Positions 25,111 through 35,005 of a stretch of 64,000 bases of DNA are shown here, one piece after another. The notes beneath the pieces were generated by a model. The model saw nothing but the letters and a program-made list of their open reading frames with translations. It was not told where the DNA came from and searched no databases. Position numbers and translations under genes: made by a program. Positions within the stretch are counted from its first letter, which is position 1. Each line of letters opens with the position of its first letter. The stretch is from positions 63,750,397 to 63,814,396 of the forward strand of contig OY804588.1 of assembly GCA_963680875.1 (NCBI GenBank), read 5' to 3'. The DNA comes from Bathymodiolus brooksi (taxonomy: Eukaryota; Mollusca; Bivalvia; Mytilida; Modiolidae).

Positions 25111-26435
25111 CCATTTCGTTGCCCAGTCAGGAGTTTTGTCAAGTCGTTACTTAGAGAGTTTTCGGTTTCATTTGGGTCATCTACAATTAGGTATAAACTA
25201 GTGTCGTCAGCAAAGAGTTGTATTGTTGATTGTATATCTTGCACAATGTCGTTTATGAAAAATATAAATAAGAGAGGTCCCAGTATTGAACAATGGGGAA
25301 CCCCAGCTTTAATATCACGCCATTGGGAATTGGAATTATTTATTACAACTCTATGTTTTCTATTTGACAAGTAATTGTTTATCCACGATAGTAAAGGACC
25401 CTGTATTCCTATCGATTCTATTTGTTTTAGTAATCCAATATGCCAAACTCTGTCGAAAGCTTTGCTAATATCGCAAAATACTACCCTTATTTCTTTCCCT
25501 TCATCTAAAGCCTTCCCAAATTCATTGGTTATGAATAAAAGTTGATTAATAGCTGAATCACCCCTAGTAAAGCCAGATTGGTGTGGAGTAATGATACAAT
25601 TTGCCAGTAAGTAATTGTGAATATATTTATAAACGCATCTCACCATTATCTTTCCTATAATACTAAGTGATATTGGTCTATAATTTTCTATATTACAAGG
25701 GGAGTCCTTTTTGAATACCGGTGTTACATTTGCAAATTTCCACTCAGTAGGAAATATACTTGTGGATAATGAAAGATTAAAAGGTTTACACAGAGGATAC
25801 TTTAATATAGATGAAGCTTCTTTAAGAGGTATGGGGTTAAGCATGTCGGGACCTGTCGCTTTTGAAGTATCTAAAGTTTTTAATATGTCATCAATGTCAG
25901 TCTCAGTAATAATTATCTGTCTAAGTTTTTCGTATAAGGGGCCATCAAGATCAGGAAGAATGAGGTAATCATCGTTTATGTCTGATTGATCACAAAAATA
26001 GTCGTTGAATATTTCAGATTTTTCCGCATCGTCATGAGTTATGTCATCGTCGGTCTGAATTGGTGGGATGGAACGGTTATTAAAATCGCCAAGTAGGCTC
26101 TTTACAAGATTCCACCAGTTTTTACTTCCGGTGGTTTCAGTGTGAATTTTTTCAGAAATACTTGAATAATATTTGGTATTAGCATTTAGAATTAATTTGT
26201 TACAGATGTTTCTAGCTTTGCGAAATTTTAACCAATGTCCTTCTAGGTTCGTCTGTTTGGCTCGTTTATGAATTCTTTTTTTGCGTCGAATTTGTTTTTT
26301 GATGGCGGTTGTTAACCAGGATGGGTTATCTTTCCTGATAGAAATAATTATATTAGGAATTGTGTCGTTGGCTATGTCAGTAATTGTTTGTCTTATGCTA
26401 CATGTAATAGAGTCGATATCATGACCAATAAACAT
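25074..26435 (-). pseudogene. LINE ORF2 reverse transcriptase region
   Basis: A 453-residue open stretch covers most of the polymerase. Visible motifs are YRPISLSIIGKIMVRCVYKY, QSGFTRGDSAINQL, FCDISKAFDRVWH (first catalytic Asp), GVPHCSILGPLLF (usually GVPQGSILGP, so two changes in a conserved block) and FADD at 25203-25214 (catalytic Asp pair). Family knowledge: these enzymes copy the element's RNA at a nicked target site. The frame shifts at its 3' end into 25110-24829. The changed GVPQGS block and the broken flanks indicate an inactive copy. Confidence 0.9.
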
Positions 26436-27291
26436 GGAGTCCCAGTCTATAGTTGAAAGTCTTTGAATATAGGAATTATAATCACCTCTATGGTATAGGA
26501 AAATTTTACGTCTAATAATAGTAGAATGTTCGATATAATGATTAAGAAATTATATAATAGGTAAATGGTAACGTGTTTGGTTTAACAATGGGGCGCCGAC
26601 CTCTGAGAATACAATATTACGGTGGTCATTAACTATTAACAGGTCCAACGTAGATGATCTATGCTCAGTAATATAAGTCGGTACTTTTTGTTTTTAAATT
26701 AAATTTCTATCCAAAGACATTCTATGTTATCGATTTGTAAGTCAGGTCTGACAATACAATTAATGTGTTCCTTAACATAGACAATAACTCCACCTGCCGT
26801 CTTATTTTGTCTGTCTCGTTGGAATGGGGGGAATTTATAACCCGGATGTTTTAACTTTCGTCATTAATGTTCGGCTTTAGCCAACTCTCAATAAAGGTCA
26901 AAATGTCATAACTAGAATATTCGGCCGTAATTATATCTAATTTTAGAACAATACTTTGTACGTTTAAATGAAGAAATGAAACATTATTTTTGAAAACACT
27001 CCAGTCGGATGACAGATCGCTCACACTGCTAAATCTACGAGATGATTCTGATAGAGAAGGACCTGGATTTTGTTCGACGCCTGATATAATCAATAGAACG
27101 CACAAAACTATACAAAAGTAAGCAAAGTTATCAAGGCTCATCAACGTTTGATTCTGCTTTAATATATTGTGTGTACATTTGTTCACATAAAGGGGGTTGC
27201 TTTCGTTCAGAAGAGGAACGAAAAATAATAAAATAGCAATCGGAAATACCCGTAAACCGTGTATAGCAATAAAGACTAGTACACAATACAT
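26436..27291 (-). pseudogene. LINE ORF2 N-terminus: 2A-like peptide and endonuclease remnant
   Basis: The minus-strand frame starting at 27291 encodes a hydrophobic leader, the 2A-like LLIISGVEQNPGP, and then the start of an APE-type endonuclease (HLNVQSI, YDILTFIESWL), to a stop at 26851. The endonuclease continues at about 26850-26690 in other frames (YKFPPFQRDRQNKTAGGVIV, IVRPDLQIDNIECLW). The central catalytic part with the Asp and His residues is absent between there and the STLDLLIVND-like segment at about 26650-26610. So there is an internal deletion plus frameshifts. Confidence 0.82.
27058..27087 (-). other. 2A-like ribosome-skipping motif in LINE ORF2
   Basis: ISGVEQNPGP sits directly after a hydrophobic stretch and ahead of the endonuclease. 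Known 2A sequences end D(V/I)ExNPGP. Here the Asp position is Gly, and the invariant NPGP is kept. 2A-like peptides have been described in APE-type LINEs of molluscs, sea urchins and others. Activity of this variant is unknown. Confidence 0.75.
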
Positions 27292-27690
27292 CTAAATAAC
27301 TAAGTCTTTTTCGCGTCATAGGAGTACGTGAAGCAGTATAATGTTGACCGATGCTTACTCTGTATTGAGTTACATCAATATTCATATTATGTAATACCCG
27401 TGTTTCTTAAAAAATCAAGATAAGAAGTCCCGGTCATTTTATTTGATACTAAATAGGTCGCGATATTTATCTTAAGGTCGGTGCAAGTGCAAAGTGGTAC
27501 AGTTGAAAGTTGGAAATAAATTTTAATTTTGATATAAAAAGTAAATATTAATGGAATTAGAGAGCAATTAAAAAACATGATCATTATAAAGATGTCTGGG
27601 GTTACTGAATTTATTGCATGTGGGATGTGTATGATTTGTGCATAATACAATAATTAAAGATGTATTAAGAAATAAAATAATGTCTGGTAC
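27292..27690. other. Spacer upstream of LINE ORF2
   Basis: AT-rich, no domain recognised. It may include leftover LINE sequence between ORF1 and ORF2. Confidence 0.35.
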
Positions 27691-27699
27691 CAATTAACA

Positions 27700-28295
27700 T
27701 ATTTATTACTGTTTATGTAAGGCTAAGAATATTATAGCAGTGATGAAAAATAAAAAAATGTTTGAAGAATGACAAATAATAATTGAACAACTAAAGTTAT
27801 AAATATTTACACAATGCAATTCAATAAGATTGTACATATTGAATATCAGCAATGGACATAAGTTGAACCAACATAAACAAGACACAACATAAATTATAAT
27901 GGATATACATTAACACTATTAATCTGAACAAAAATGAATATAAACAACAACATGAAATAAAAAATTTTCATAATCGATATAGAATTATGTAAGGTTATGC
28001 TAGTGTTGCCCCTACTGTTTGTGTAATTTGTGAATATTATAGAAGCCATGCAAGGTGAAAAAATAAACAAATGTTTGAAAAATGACCAATGATAATTAAA
28101 TAACTGAAAGTCTTAGATATTTACATAATGCAATCAAATAGGCTGGTACATGTTTAATTTCAGCAATGGATATATATTGCTTCTGTTAATCTGACCCAAA
28201 ATTGACAAAATACAACATGAATAATAATGGCTATGCATCAATACTATTAATCTAAACAAAAATATACACAACATGAATAATAATGATTAATAAAT
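27700..28295. repeat. Diverged tandem duplication, about 300-bp unit
   Basis: The segment at about 27700-28005 is repeated at about 28010-28295. Shared runs include ATGTTTGAA.AATGAC, AACTAAAGT/AACTGAAAGT, ATATTTACA.AATGCAAT, TCAGCAATGGA and CTATTAATCT.AACAAAAAT, in the same order. It is AT-rich with no open frame. It separates LINE ORF1 from ORF2. Confidence 0.75.
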
Positions 28296-28389
28296 AACAA
28301 TGGATTATTTAAGTTTATGGTCAAAAGAAGTCGCCAATGTTTTAGGTGACGCACAATGAATATCAATTTAAAACACAAAACACTATGAA

Positions 28390-28575
28390 CAGTGGCGGAT
28401 CCAGGGAGGCGCACCTGCGTGCGCCCCCCTCTTCCCTAATATTGGAAAAAATAAGATTTTTTGGCGTAAAATCGTGATTTTTCACATGAAATATCCCCAA
28501 AAAATCGCGCCTCACTCCGCTCGGCGCCATTTTTTTAAGTGCGCACCCTAACTTGAAATCCTCGATTCGCCCCTG
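28390..28575. mobile_element. 186-bp TIR element (hAT-like MITE), copy 1
   Basis: It begins CAGTGGCGGATCCAGG and ends CCTCGATTCGCCCCTG, which are imperfect terminal inverted repeats of about 16 bp. It is flanked by a 5-bp direct duplication ATGAA (28385-28389 and 28576-28580). The interior has GGCGTAAAATCGTGATTTTT and a GCTCGGCGC block shared with copy 2. There is no coding capacity. A CAG-type terminus plus 5-bp duplication fits the hAT superfamily (5-bp group) better than others, but I could not confirm it. Confidence 0.88.
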
Positions 28576-28839
28576 ATGAATGTTCATATTTACATTGTAC
28601 AAAGAGACTTCTTAATTAATTCAAGCAACTGACCAGTGTAAGTTGTCGTTTATCTGAACCAATATAAATTTGGGAGAGTAGGTACACAATAACATACAAA
28701 CACAAGACGAAGATAGTTTAACTATTTTTTAAATGTATCCTTCACAGTAAATCACATATTTGTTTTCAATAAATTGTGTCCAAGTTTGTTTTGAATAACA
28801 TTCGTACTATGCAATAAATAACAAAGTAAGTTTGATGGT

Positions 28840-29375
28840 TTTTTTTAATCTGTCATCAATGATTACACACAAGCTGACTTACATTAATTGATTGGTCACT
28901 TTTCAAAACAAAATCAAAGAAGGGCTGCTCCCATTGGTCAATACCTATCTGGGGGAGTATTACCTAATGGTCATTCATAAGTACTTACTATGGGAATTTT
29001 ACTACGAGAGTGTGAGTTTATAGTTAATAAGTACATATTTAATTAATAAATAGCTTAATAAGTAAATCGAAAGATAAATAATATTTAAAGTCGGTGCTTT
29101 TCAGTTTTAATAAGGAATTGTTAAAATTCTCATTTATGCTACCGGTCAGGTGTTTGCGTTTACATAATGTTTATGATCGGTGATTACGAGTTTACACACA
29201 AGCCGATATAACTTATTTGTTGTTCAGTTGTCAAAAAGAGAAACAAAATATATATACATGTATATGCATACATTACGGCAGCTCCCATTGGATTATTATC
29301 AGCACGTGAGTATTATGTACTTTTTCATTCGCTACTACTTACTATAGGATTTTTTACTACGTGGTTGTGAGTTAT
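28840..29375. repeat. Diverged tandem duplication between the two TIR elements
   Basis: Segments at about 28840-29030 and 29150-29375 share, in order, GATTAC with ACACACAAGC, GTCACTTTTCAAAA/GTTGTCAAAA, GCTCCCATTGG, GAGTATTA, TACTTACTAT and TTTTACTACG with TGTGAGTT. No coding potential was seen. Confidence 0.7.
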
Positions 29376-29450
29376 AAGAAGAAAAAAGAAATAAATATAT
29401 ATATAATTTGTTCATAATATGATTGTGATATTGATGATAAAACAATATTT

Positions 29451-29641
29451 CAGGGACGGATTCAGGGGGGGCGCACCCGCGCCCCCCCCCCCCCCCCCCA
29501 TAAAATTAGAAAAAATATGATTTTTTGGCGTAAAATCGTGATTTTTCACACGAAATACCCCAAAAATGTTCGCGCCTCCCTCAGCTCGGCGCAATTTTTT
29601 TAAGTGCGCCCCCCTAACTTGAAATCCTGGATCCGCCCCTG
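29451..29641. mobile_element. 191-bp TIR element (hAT-like MITE), copy 2
   Basis: Same family and orientation as 28390-28575. It has termini CAGGGACGGATTCAGG and CCTGGATCCGCCCCTG and is flanked by TATTT on both sides (29446-29450 and 29642-29646), again a 5-bp duplication. It contains a poly-C run at about 29480-29498. The interior matches copy 1 at most positions. Confidence 0.9.
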
Positions 29642-29772
29642 TATTTAATGATCAAAGTCAGAGGGTGAGGAAAAAATTATATATATGCAGTATGTTGCAT
29701 TGATAACAATATATACATATATTAGTTTATTTAAAAATTGTAACAGTACAGTACACAAAACCAATCATATAA

Positions 29773-30624
29773 TTAGAAGTTATTCGGAAGTTGATATGTG
29801 TGCGCCAGTTGTTCTACAAGAGTACGGAAGGCTGCGGGTGTATTTGTTTCGTTTATTGTACCATTTACTTCCTTCATAATAATTTTTCCATTTCTGGTCC
29901 AGAGATTTTCAATCTGTTTGGTCTTTAGAAGTTGTCTCGCGCGGTAAAAAATCTTGAAACGGCTTCTAGCGAGGTCCTCATTAATGTAGACCGATTTGAA
30001 ATTCCGCGATTTTCTTTGATTTTTGCGTGATCTCAAGATTCTCATTTTCACACTCGGATCAGCTAGCCGCACAATTATTTGTCTGGTCTTGCTGTTGAAG
30101 GAGCCTGGTAGTGAAATTTTACCAACTCTATGTGATCTTATGACATCTGTTGATTTGTACTCAGGGTCGATCTCTGATATTAAATTGCGAACAGTTTCCG
30201 TAGTGTCAACCTCACCGACTGCTTCCGGAATTCCTGATATGCGTATTAGATTTCTATTACAGTATTGTTCTAGGTTATCTAGGTCATTTGTAAGCTGTCG
30301 GTTGACTTTTTCCAGAACATTAACTTTCTCTATGAGAGGCTGAGTTTTTAAATCTATCATATGTTGTATGTCACTTAGTATGAACTGTTTGACGGCCTCT
30401 GCATTTTTTTGTGTATCATCTTCAGATATTTTAACTGTTTGACTTATCGAAGATTGGATAATATCATCTAGTTTACCCTTTTCCATATTTTTCTTAGAAC
30501 TACTAGAATTGTTTCTGCGTGATTTTTTACTGTCCTCCCGCTCAGGGGGAGTTGGATTGCTTGTGCGTTGAAGTCGTTTATTATTTGGTGTAGATATAAT
30601 TGCAGCAGTAGACGGTAGAGACAT
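29773..30624 (-). CDS. LINE ORF1 RNA-binding protein, intact frame (283 aa)
   Basis: This minus-strand frame has no break. The N-terminus (1-60) is Ser/Pro-rich and basic (EDSKKSRRNN). Residues of about 75-125 form a heptad-rich coiled coil (ERY-less, LIEKVNVLEKVNRQL). An RRM-like domain follows (LEQYCNRNLIRISGIPEAVG at about 125-145, RQIIVRLADPSVKMRILRSR at about 187-206), then a C-terminal basic domain (VYINEDLARSRFKIFYRARQ). This order is that of L1/CR1-type ORF1 proteins, which trimerise and coat the element's RNA. ORF2 of the decayed LINE lies in the same orientation 2.5 kb downstream. That gap is too long for one element unless the intervening repeats were inserted, so ORF1 may be from a separate insertion. 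Confidence 0.8.
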   Translation of the reverse strand: MSLPSTAAIISTPNNKRLQRTSNPTPPEREDSKKSRRNNSSSSKKNMEKGKLDDIIQSSISQTVKISEDDTQKNAEAVKQFILSDIQHMIDLKTQPLIEKVNVLEKVNRQLTNDLDNLEQYCNRNLIRISGIPEAVGEVDTTETVRNLISEIDPEYKSTDVIRSHRVGKISLPGSFNSKTRQIIVRLADPSVKMRILRSRKNQRKSRNFKSVYINEDLARSRFKIFYRARQLLKTKQIENLWTRNGKIIMKEVNGTINETNTPAAFRTLVEQLAHTYQLPNNF

Positions 30625-30927
30625 ATGTATATATTTTGATTGTCAAATTTAAATACTAGTAGCTCAATTTGATATTGACTGAAATGTTCACCTGTGTGTG
30701 TGTGTTAATGTAAACAATACCTTATACTATTTGGTGAGTAGTACTCTTCATTTCAAATATACCTTCCATTTGAATCACATAAACGTTGATACAATGTTAG
30801 TAGCACACACAAAATCAATCAAATTTCACAATGTTCACAGGTAAACGTTCATTTCACATTTTTTTTTCCATTTTCAGCACCCCAGAATTTTGAGAATTCA
30901 CATATTTTTAAATATTTCTCCTGCTAG
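30625..30927. other. Spacer, possible 5' intron of the + gene
   Basis: No gene recognised. It ends in TTTCTCCTGCTAG, a possible 3' splice site for the exon beginning at 30928. Confidence 0.35.
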
Positions 30928-31078
30928 TCAAAAAGTTTAACTTCTTCGAGCATGAAAGTAATTGACCCCAAGTCTGCTGGACGGATGACAATGTTAAAGA
31001 TGAGGGTGCACCAGATCCAAGGACAATACAGTTCAGACCAGGAAGAAAGCCTTGAATACATCCTGGAAGACTATCACG
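30928..31078 (+). CDS. Unrecognised small protein, exon 1 (start ATG 30952)
   Basis: The ATG at 30952 opens MKVIDPKSAGRMTMLKMRVH and runs to a donor at 31079 (CACG/GTATTA). An in-frame TAG lies at 30925-30927, as the last bases of a plausible acceptor, so the frame may also extend from an upstream exon. The peptide is polar and charged (QYSSDQEESLEYILEDYH), probably helical. The reading phase fits exon 2. I do not recognise the protein. Confidence 0.45.
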
Positions 31079-31177
31079 GTATTATTTATTTTGAATTGTT
31101 GTAAGTAGTTTTGCTCATTAAAATTGTCTCTATGACACTAGGTGTGAATAATAATTATTTGTTTTACTTTACTACAG

Positions 31178-31223
31178 TTGATAAAACGGAATTAAAACAG
31201 ATATTAGCTGACAGTAAATGTTT
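31178..31223 (+). CDS. Unrecognised small protein, exon 2
   Basis: A short exon between a pyrimidine-rich acceptor (TTTACTTTACTACAG) and a strong donor (TT/GTAAGTG). It encodes VDKTELKQILADSKC in the phase left by exon 1. The intron before it is 99 bp. Confidence 0.45.
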
Positions 31224-31558
31224 GTAAGTGTCCTTTAACTGTAATGAACCTTCCAAGAAGATTATTCACTGATTGTTGATGTTCTATCACACTGATAAAA
31301 ACTTAACATCAGGATGACATTCATAGAATTTGTTGTTTTTAAACCTTTGCTGGGTTGGAGGTGTTTTCCACTTGTGAAGAAGTGTGAGTTTGCCTCACTG
31401 TTGAAGGCTTCAAAATAAATGCAGAATGAAAAACAAGGGTCAAAGTTCTGTTCAAATATATTTGTGAAATATGAATTGTGTTATGATTTTACATATATAT
31501 CTTGATCTCCTTCTTTTCACTTGTCAGTTTTATTGATATTAATGTTTTTATTTTTTAG

Positions 31559-31661
31559 ACAAACACTGAAATCTTTGAATACTCCCATCAACCTTTTTAT
31601 ACTTTTTCTGACCAGCATGCTTGTAGCATCACTCTGTATTGCAACAAATCAGCATGCATAA
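31559..31661 (+). CDS. Unrecognised small protein, exon 3 with C-terminal membrane anchor
   Basis: The acceptor is TTTTATTTTTTAG. In the phase left by exon 2 it encodes LQTLKSLNTP and then a hydrophobic helix INLFILFLTSMLVASLCIA, ending after NQHA at TAA 31659-31661. With exons 1-2 the product is about 91 residues with one transmembrane segment at the extreme C-terminus, the layout of a tail-anchored protein. Consistent phase at both junctions and good splice sites support the model. No homologue is recognised. Nearer AG sites (for example at 31526) would give an early stop. Confidence 0.42.
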
Positions 31662-31953
31662 TTTCTAATAAGAAATGACAACTTAAAGTCATATGGAAGA
31701 TCTGATTGTACATGGGAAAGAGTAACTGAAGCTGAGATGGAGAAGTAAATGAGATACATGTCTATTGCTTTTATAAGAAAAAATACCATTTATTTAATTA
31801 TTTTTAAATCATGTCATCAGCTATTCAGAGAGGCATATCTTATCCCAATTCAGCATGTATAATAATATGAAATGAAAAGCAAATTTGAAACAAATACCAT
31901 GCATGGTTTTGATATTCACACACAAGAAGGTAACATGTGTCTATTGCTACAAA

Positions 31954-33083
31954 TCAAGACTTTATAGAATCTCCAAGATTTAAATCTAGATTAATTTTAT
32001 AGTTTTTCTCTATTTCACCCACTTTCTTTTGTGCTACTGTGCCAAATTGAAGTAAAGGGTGGACTGAACACTTAAATGAGTTCACTGTGATGTCATTATC
32101 TGCACAAATAATTTCATTTACTTTGTTCTCTGTGGCGCTCCTATCGGAGACTACTTCAATCACACAAGAAACATACGTTTGTGCTTTTCCATCATTAACT
32201 TCCTTTACTCCTAATGTTAACGTTTTATCTGATGTTTTTATTTGTGTCGTGTAAAAGTGATGGCCTTTTTTGGTGGTAGCATCACGAAGCATAATACAGT
32301 CTGTTATGTTATCATTTCCTCTGTTAACTGCTGTCTTGCAACCAAACCTAGCTCACTTGTTATGTTTGCAGCCGTTGATTTACTGGGCAAAAAGTCAATG
32401 TCAATGTCAACCATAGATAAAACGAATCTTATCACAAAATCAATTTTTGATACACTTATACCAATGCTACGTAAGGTATAATATACTTGTCTTATTTTAT
32501 GGTTATAAGCTGTACCTCGTCCAGAAGTTTTTGTGTTAAATACTTTATCTGATACTTCAATATTGCAATTGTTATTTTCGTCTGTACTGTCAATTTCTAA
32601 CTGCAAAGCTTCAATCTCATCTTTAAGATCTTTAATTAAAGACCTCATAGTATTACACTGCACACCTTTGTCTTCAATTTTAGCTTTAAACTTATCATTA
32701 CCAGTTTTTTCTTGTTTTTTAGCCTTGACTCTTTTTCTTAAAGATAAAATGGTGTTTTCCTGGGTACGTGTCTTACAACGATACTTTTGTAACAACCGTC
32801 TTTGCTGACTCAATTCATCCATTAACTTAACTATAACAGTTTCATAGTGTGAAATGATCTTCTTTGATTTCTCTTCGGATAAATTATCATTTGTGTTAGG
32901 AATATTTTCATTTTGTACAACCAATTGTTTTTTGGCACTTTTTGGAAAAGTAAACACCTGAGACAGGTACTCATTATATTTATGTGTGTTGGAGAACTTC
33001 TTGTACTTTTTTGAAGTACTGTATACACTTTTTATCCTCGAATACAGACTACTAATATTAACAGTAGTAGTGTAAATCCTCAC
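31954..33083 (-). pseudogene. Coiled-coil, possibly transposase-derived protein, frameshifted
   Basis: Two consecutive minus-strand frames make one protein. The first (33083-32304, 259 aa) has a basic N-terminus, a coiled coil at about residues 80-115 (HYETVIVKLMDELSQQRRLL), a second heptad region, and a globular part RGTAYNHKIRQVYYTLRSIG. The second (32292-31954, 112 aa) begins MLRDATTKKGHHFYTTQIKT and runs to SVHPLLQFGTVAQKK. The junction at about 32293-32310 contains a 5-bp tandem duplication (ATAAC ATAAC); removing one copy would join the frames. I have an impression of an invertebrate family with a conserved RDATTKKGHHF-like segment that could hold a catalytic Asp, but I cannot name it. 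No inverted repeats were identified around it. Confidence 0.55.
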
Positions 33084-33089
33084 AATACT

Positions 33090-33594
33090 TCACAAAACAC
33101 AATGCAATTTCTTTTGATTTCCATTCAATTTTTCGAAAGCTTCTTTAACGGAAATGGTTGTTTTGACATTCTGACAGTTCACTTTTTCATAAATATTAAA
33201 CAAAAATATTTACCAGATATGCTAAACATGGAAATAAAAACAAGAAATATTTGAATGTTTCTGAAAATGGTACTTAATTCAATGTACATGTGTACATCAT
33301 ATAAGGCATTTCCCTCTTTGAAAAAGAACAAATATGTGTTAACTGCACATGAGACAAAACCATATAAAATTAACAAGGAGAAACCCCATTATTGCTGTTC
33401 TTCATCTTGAAATCACTGTAAGCCTTCAACAAGGAAAATAACATGCATACCATGCAGCAAATTCCAGATGTTACTTATAATTAATTTTCATTTTATACAT
33501 GGTCTACCAGTACTGATGAAGTTAAGAACAGAAAACAGGTCTGGTGGTCTAAATTTATGAAACAGTATTCTTGCATTAGTTTAACAATGCTTAC
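33090..33594. other. AT-rich spacer
   Basis: No exon with good splice signals recognised in either direction. Confidence 0.35.
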
Positions 33595-33689
33595 CTTAAG
33601 AGCAGTATCTGTATAATGTATCACTGAACTAAGAAAAGTGTCATCTGCATACGATAGGTGACTTTTCAAATAATTTACTCTGAAATTAA
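33595..33689 (-). CDS. Candidate exon of an unrecognised protein
   Basis: On the minus strand, an acceptor (AAAGCACAG, or the nearer AATTTCAG at 33680) and a strong donor (CTTAAG/GTAAGC at 33594) bound an open stretch NFRVNYLKSHLSYADDTFLS then SVIHYTDTALK. It may belong with the exons at 34762-35005 on the same strand, but the linking exons were not found. The SYADDTFL stretch loosely resembles the PDETFF region of GT14 (xylosyltransferase/core-2 branching) enzymes. That is a weak resemblance only. Confidence 0.3.
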
Positions 33690-33850
33690 CTGTGCTTTAA
33701 TTGTACACTGCACCTGAAATATGAACATATCATTTAATTTATGTAAAAAATAAGTTCCAGCTGGACAAAAAGTCATCTTCATATAGAGTAATAAAATATA
33801 GAAAAAAATCTTTACAAATATTGTATTTTCCAAATACATCTGTAACAGTA

Positions 33851-34048
33851 ATTATCTCCCTTTGCAGCATGAAAGCATTAAATTTAATGGCAATGATGCC
33901 CTCTTTTATGTTAATATCATGTTGTATTGTATATTTTTTTTTACTTTTCTTTGTTTTTTTAGCAAAGTGCTATAATTTGGAAATGAAATCAGCTACTAAA
34001 TTTATTTTAAATAATATTTGTAACAGAAACTATAATTATCTCCCTTTG
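33851..34048. repeat. Pair of mollusc-type ATTATCTCCCTTTG motifs
   Basis: ATTATCTCCCTTTG occurs at 33851-33864 and 34035-34048, each preceded by a TGTAACAG-like run 12-21 bp upstream. The reverse complement is at 36885-36898. I associate this motif with dispersed elements of mollusc genomes. The element boundaries are not visible. Confidence 0.5.
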
Positions 34049-34761
34049 TAGTGTGGAAAACCATGAATTAATTTTTACAATTAAGCAACTAAGTTTACTT
34101 TGACAACCTGAATATTAGCTTGGTTTTTAATTTGTATGTATTTACCAAAAATGCTTGGACTAGATCAAGAAATATGCAGTTCTAACTTTCAGAAACAATC
34201 AACATATATGAAAAGAAGCGAAACATTTTGTTTCTAAATCAGCTCCATATAAAATTCGTGACTTCAAAAACAAATTAAGTAAAACAGACTTCTAGATAAT
34301 TAATGTTAAAGTTAGTATCAGAAAAAAATGTGTCAAACATGAAACATGTGTAACCCAATCACCTTTCATTAGACTGTTATATGAAAATAAGTGCTACCTG
34401 TAAAAACATTCGTGTTTATTTAAAATTTTCCAGGATTTCAGGGTAAATGCAAATTTTCTCGTAATCATTTAACACTGACTGAGTTACTTTTGAAAGAGTG
34501 TTATGAAAATAAGTGCCTCTAGCCTAGGAATAAATGCTATATTCTCACCTTACAATATCTTCTTTTGAGAGACAGCAGTGTGGGCATGACCATGTTTAAT
34601 TTAAAATTGTTTACACAATGACTTGAAACACTTATTCATGTTTAATAGAAATGTTCCCCTATATCACTGTCTGCCACAACTTAATAATATTCTCTAAAAA
34701 TGCATCTAAACAGAAGTGCTGATTTAGCATCATACAACTTCACAATGCCATTCTGGCTTAC
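34049..34761. other. AT-rich spacer or intron
   Basis: Nothing supported. Splice-like GTGAGAAT at about 34545 (minus) has no open exon beside it. Confidence 0.35.
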
Positions 34762-34810
34762 TGGTTTCTCAAAATATGGCCAGGCCCAAAATGCACATCT
34801 CGACATCTTG
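34762..34810 (-). CDS. Candidate exon after a membrane anchor
   Basis: A minus-strand exon between acceptor AATGAATTGCAG and donor CCA/GTAAGC. It encodes KMSRCAFWAWPYFEKP. Its phase (one base completing the codon) matches the donor phase of the exon at 34937-35005 exactly. The composition is rich in Trp, Phe and Tyr. Confidence 0.45.
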
Positions 34811-34936
34811 CTGCAATTCATTAAAAATAGTTTATGTAGGGTTCAACAATGATACAGTTCTTTTGTATATCAGCAGTTAATTCATGGTATTATTCACTTG
34901 TGTACTTTTTATCAATAAACCATATTTAATACTTAC

Positions 34937-35005
34937 TTATCAAATGAGGATGTTAACAATAATATTACAGTTGCAGTTACTCCAACCAAAGTTATACCAA
35001 TGTAT
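34937..35005 (-). CDS. Candidate membrane-anchor exon
   Basis: A minus-strand exon with acceptor ATTCTGTTTCAG and consensus donor AA/GTAAGT. It encodes YIGITLVGVTATVILLLTSS then FD, a clear single transmembrane helix. Followed by the Trp-rich segment of the next exon, it looks like the anchor of a type II membrane protein such as a Golgi enzyme. The start codon must be upstream. A 64-bp candidate at 37252-37315 (acceptor TTATTCAG, donor GC/GTAAGC) has stops in all frames and could only be untranslated. Confidence 0.45.

Noticed and set aside
25042..25374. Plus-strand frames opposite the reverse transcriptase (also 25711-25968, 30023-30343, 32242-32808)
   Set aside because: Antisense shadows of the LINE ORF2, ORF1 and the coiled-coil gene; no domains or start context.
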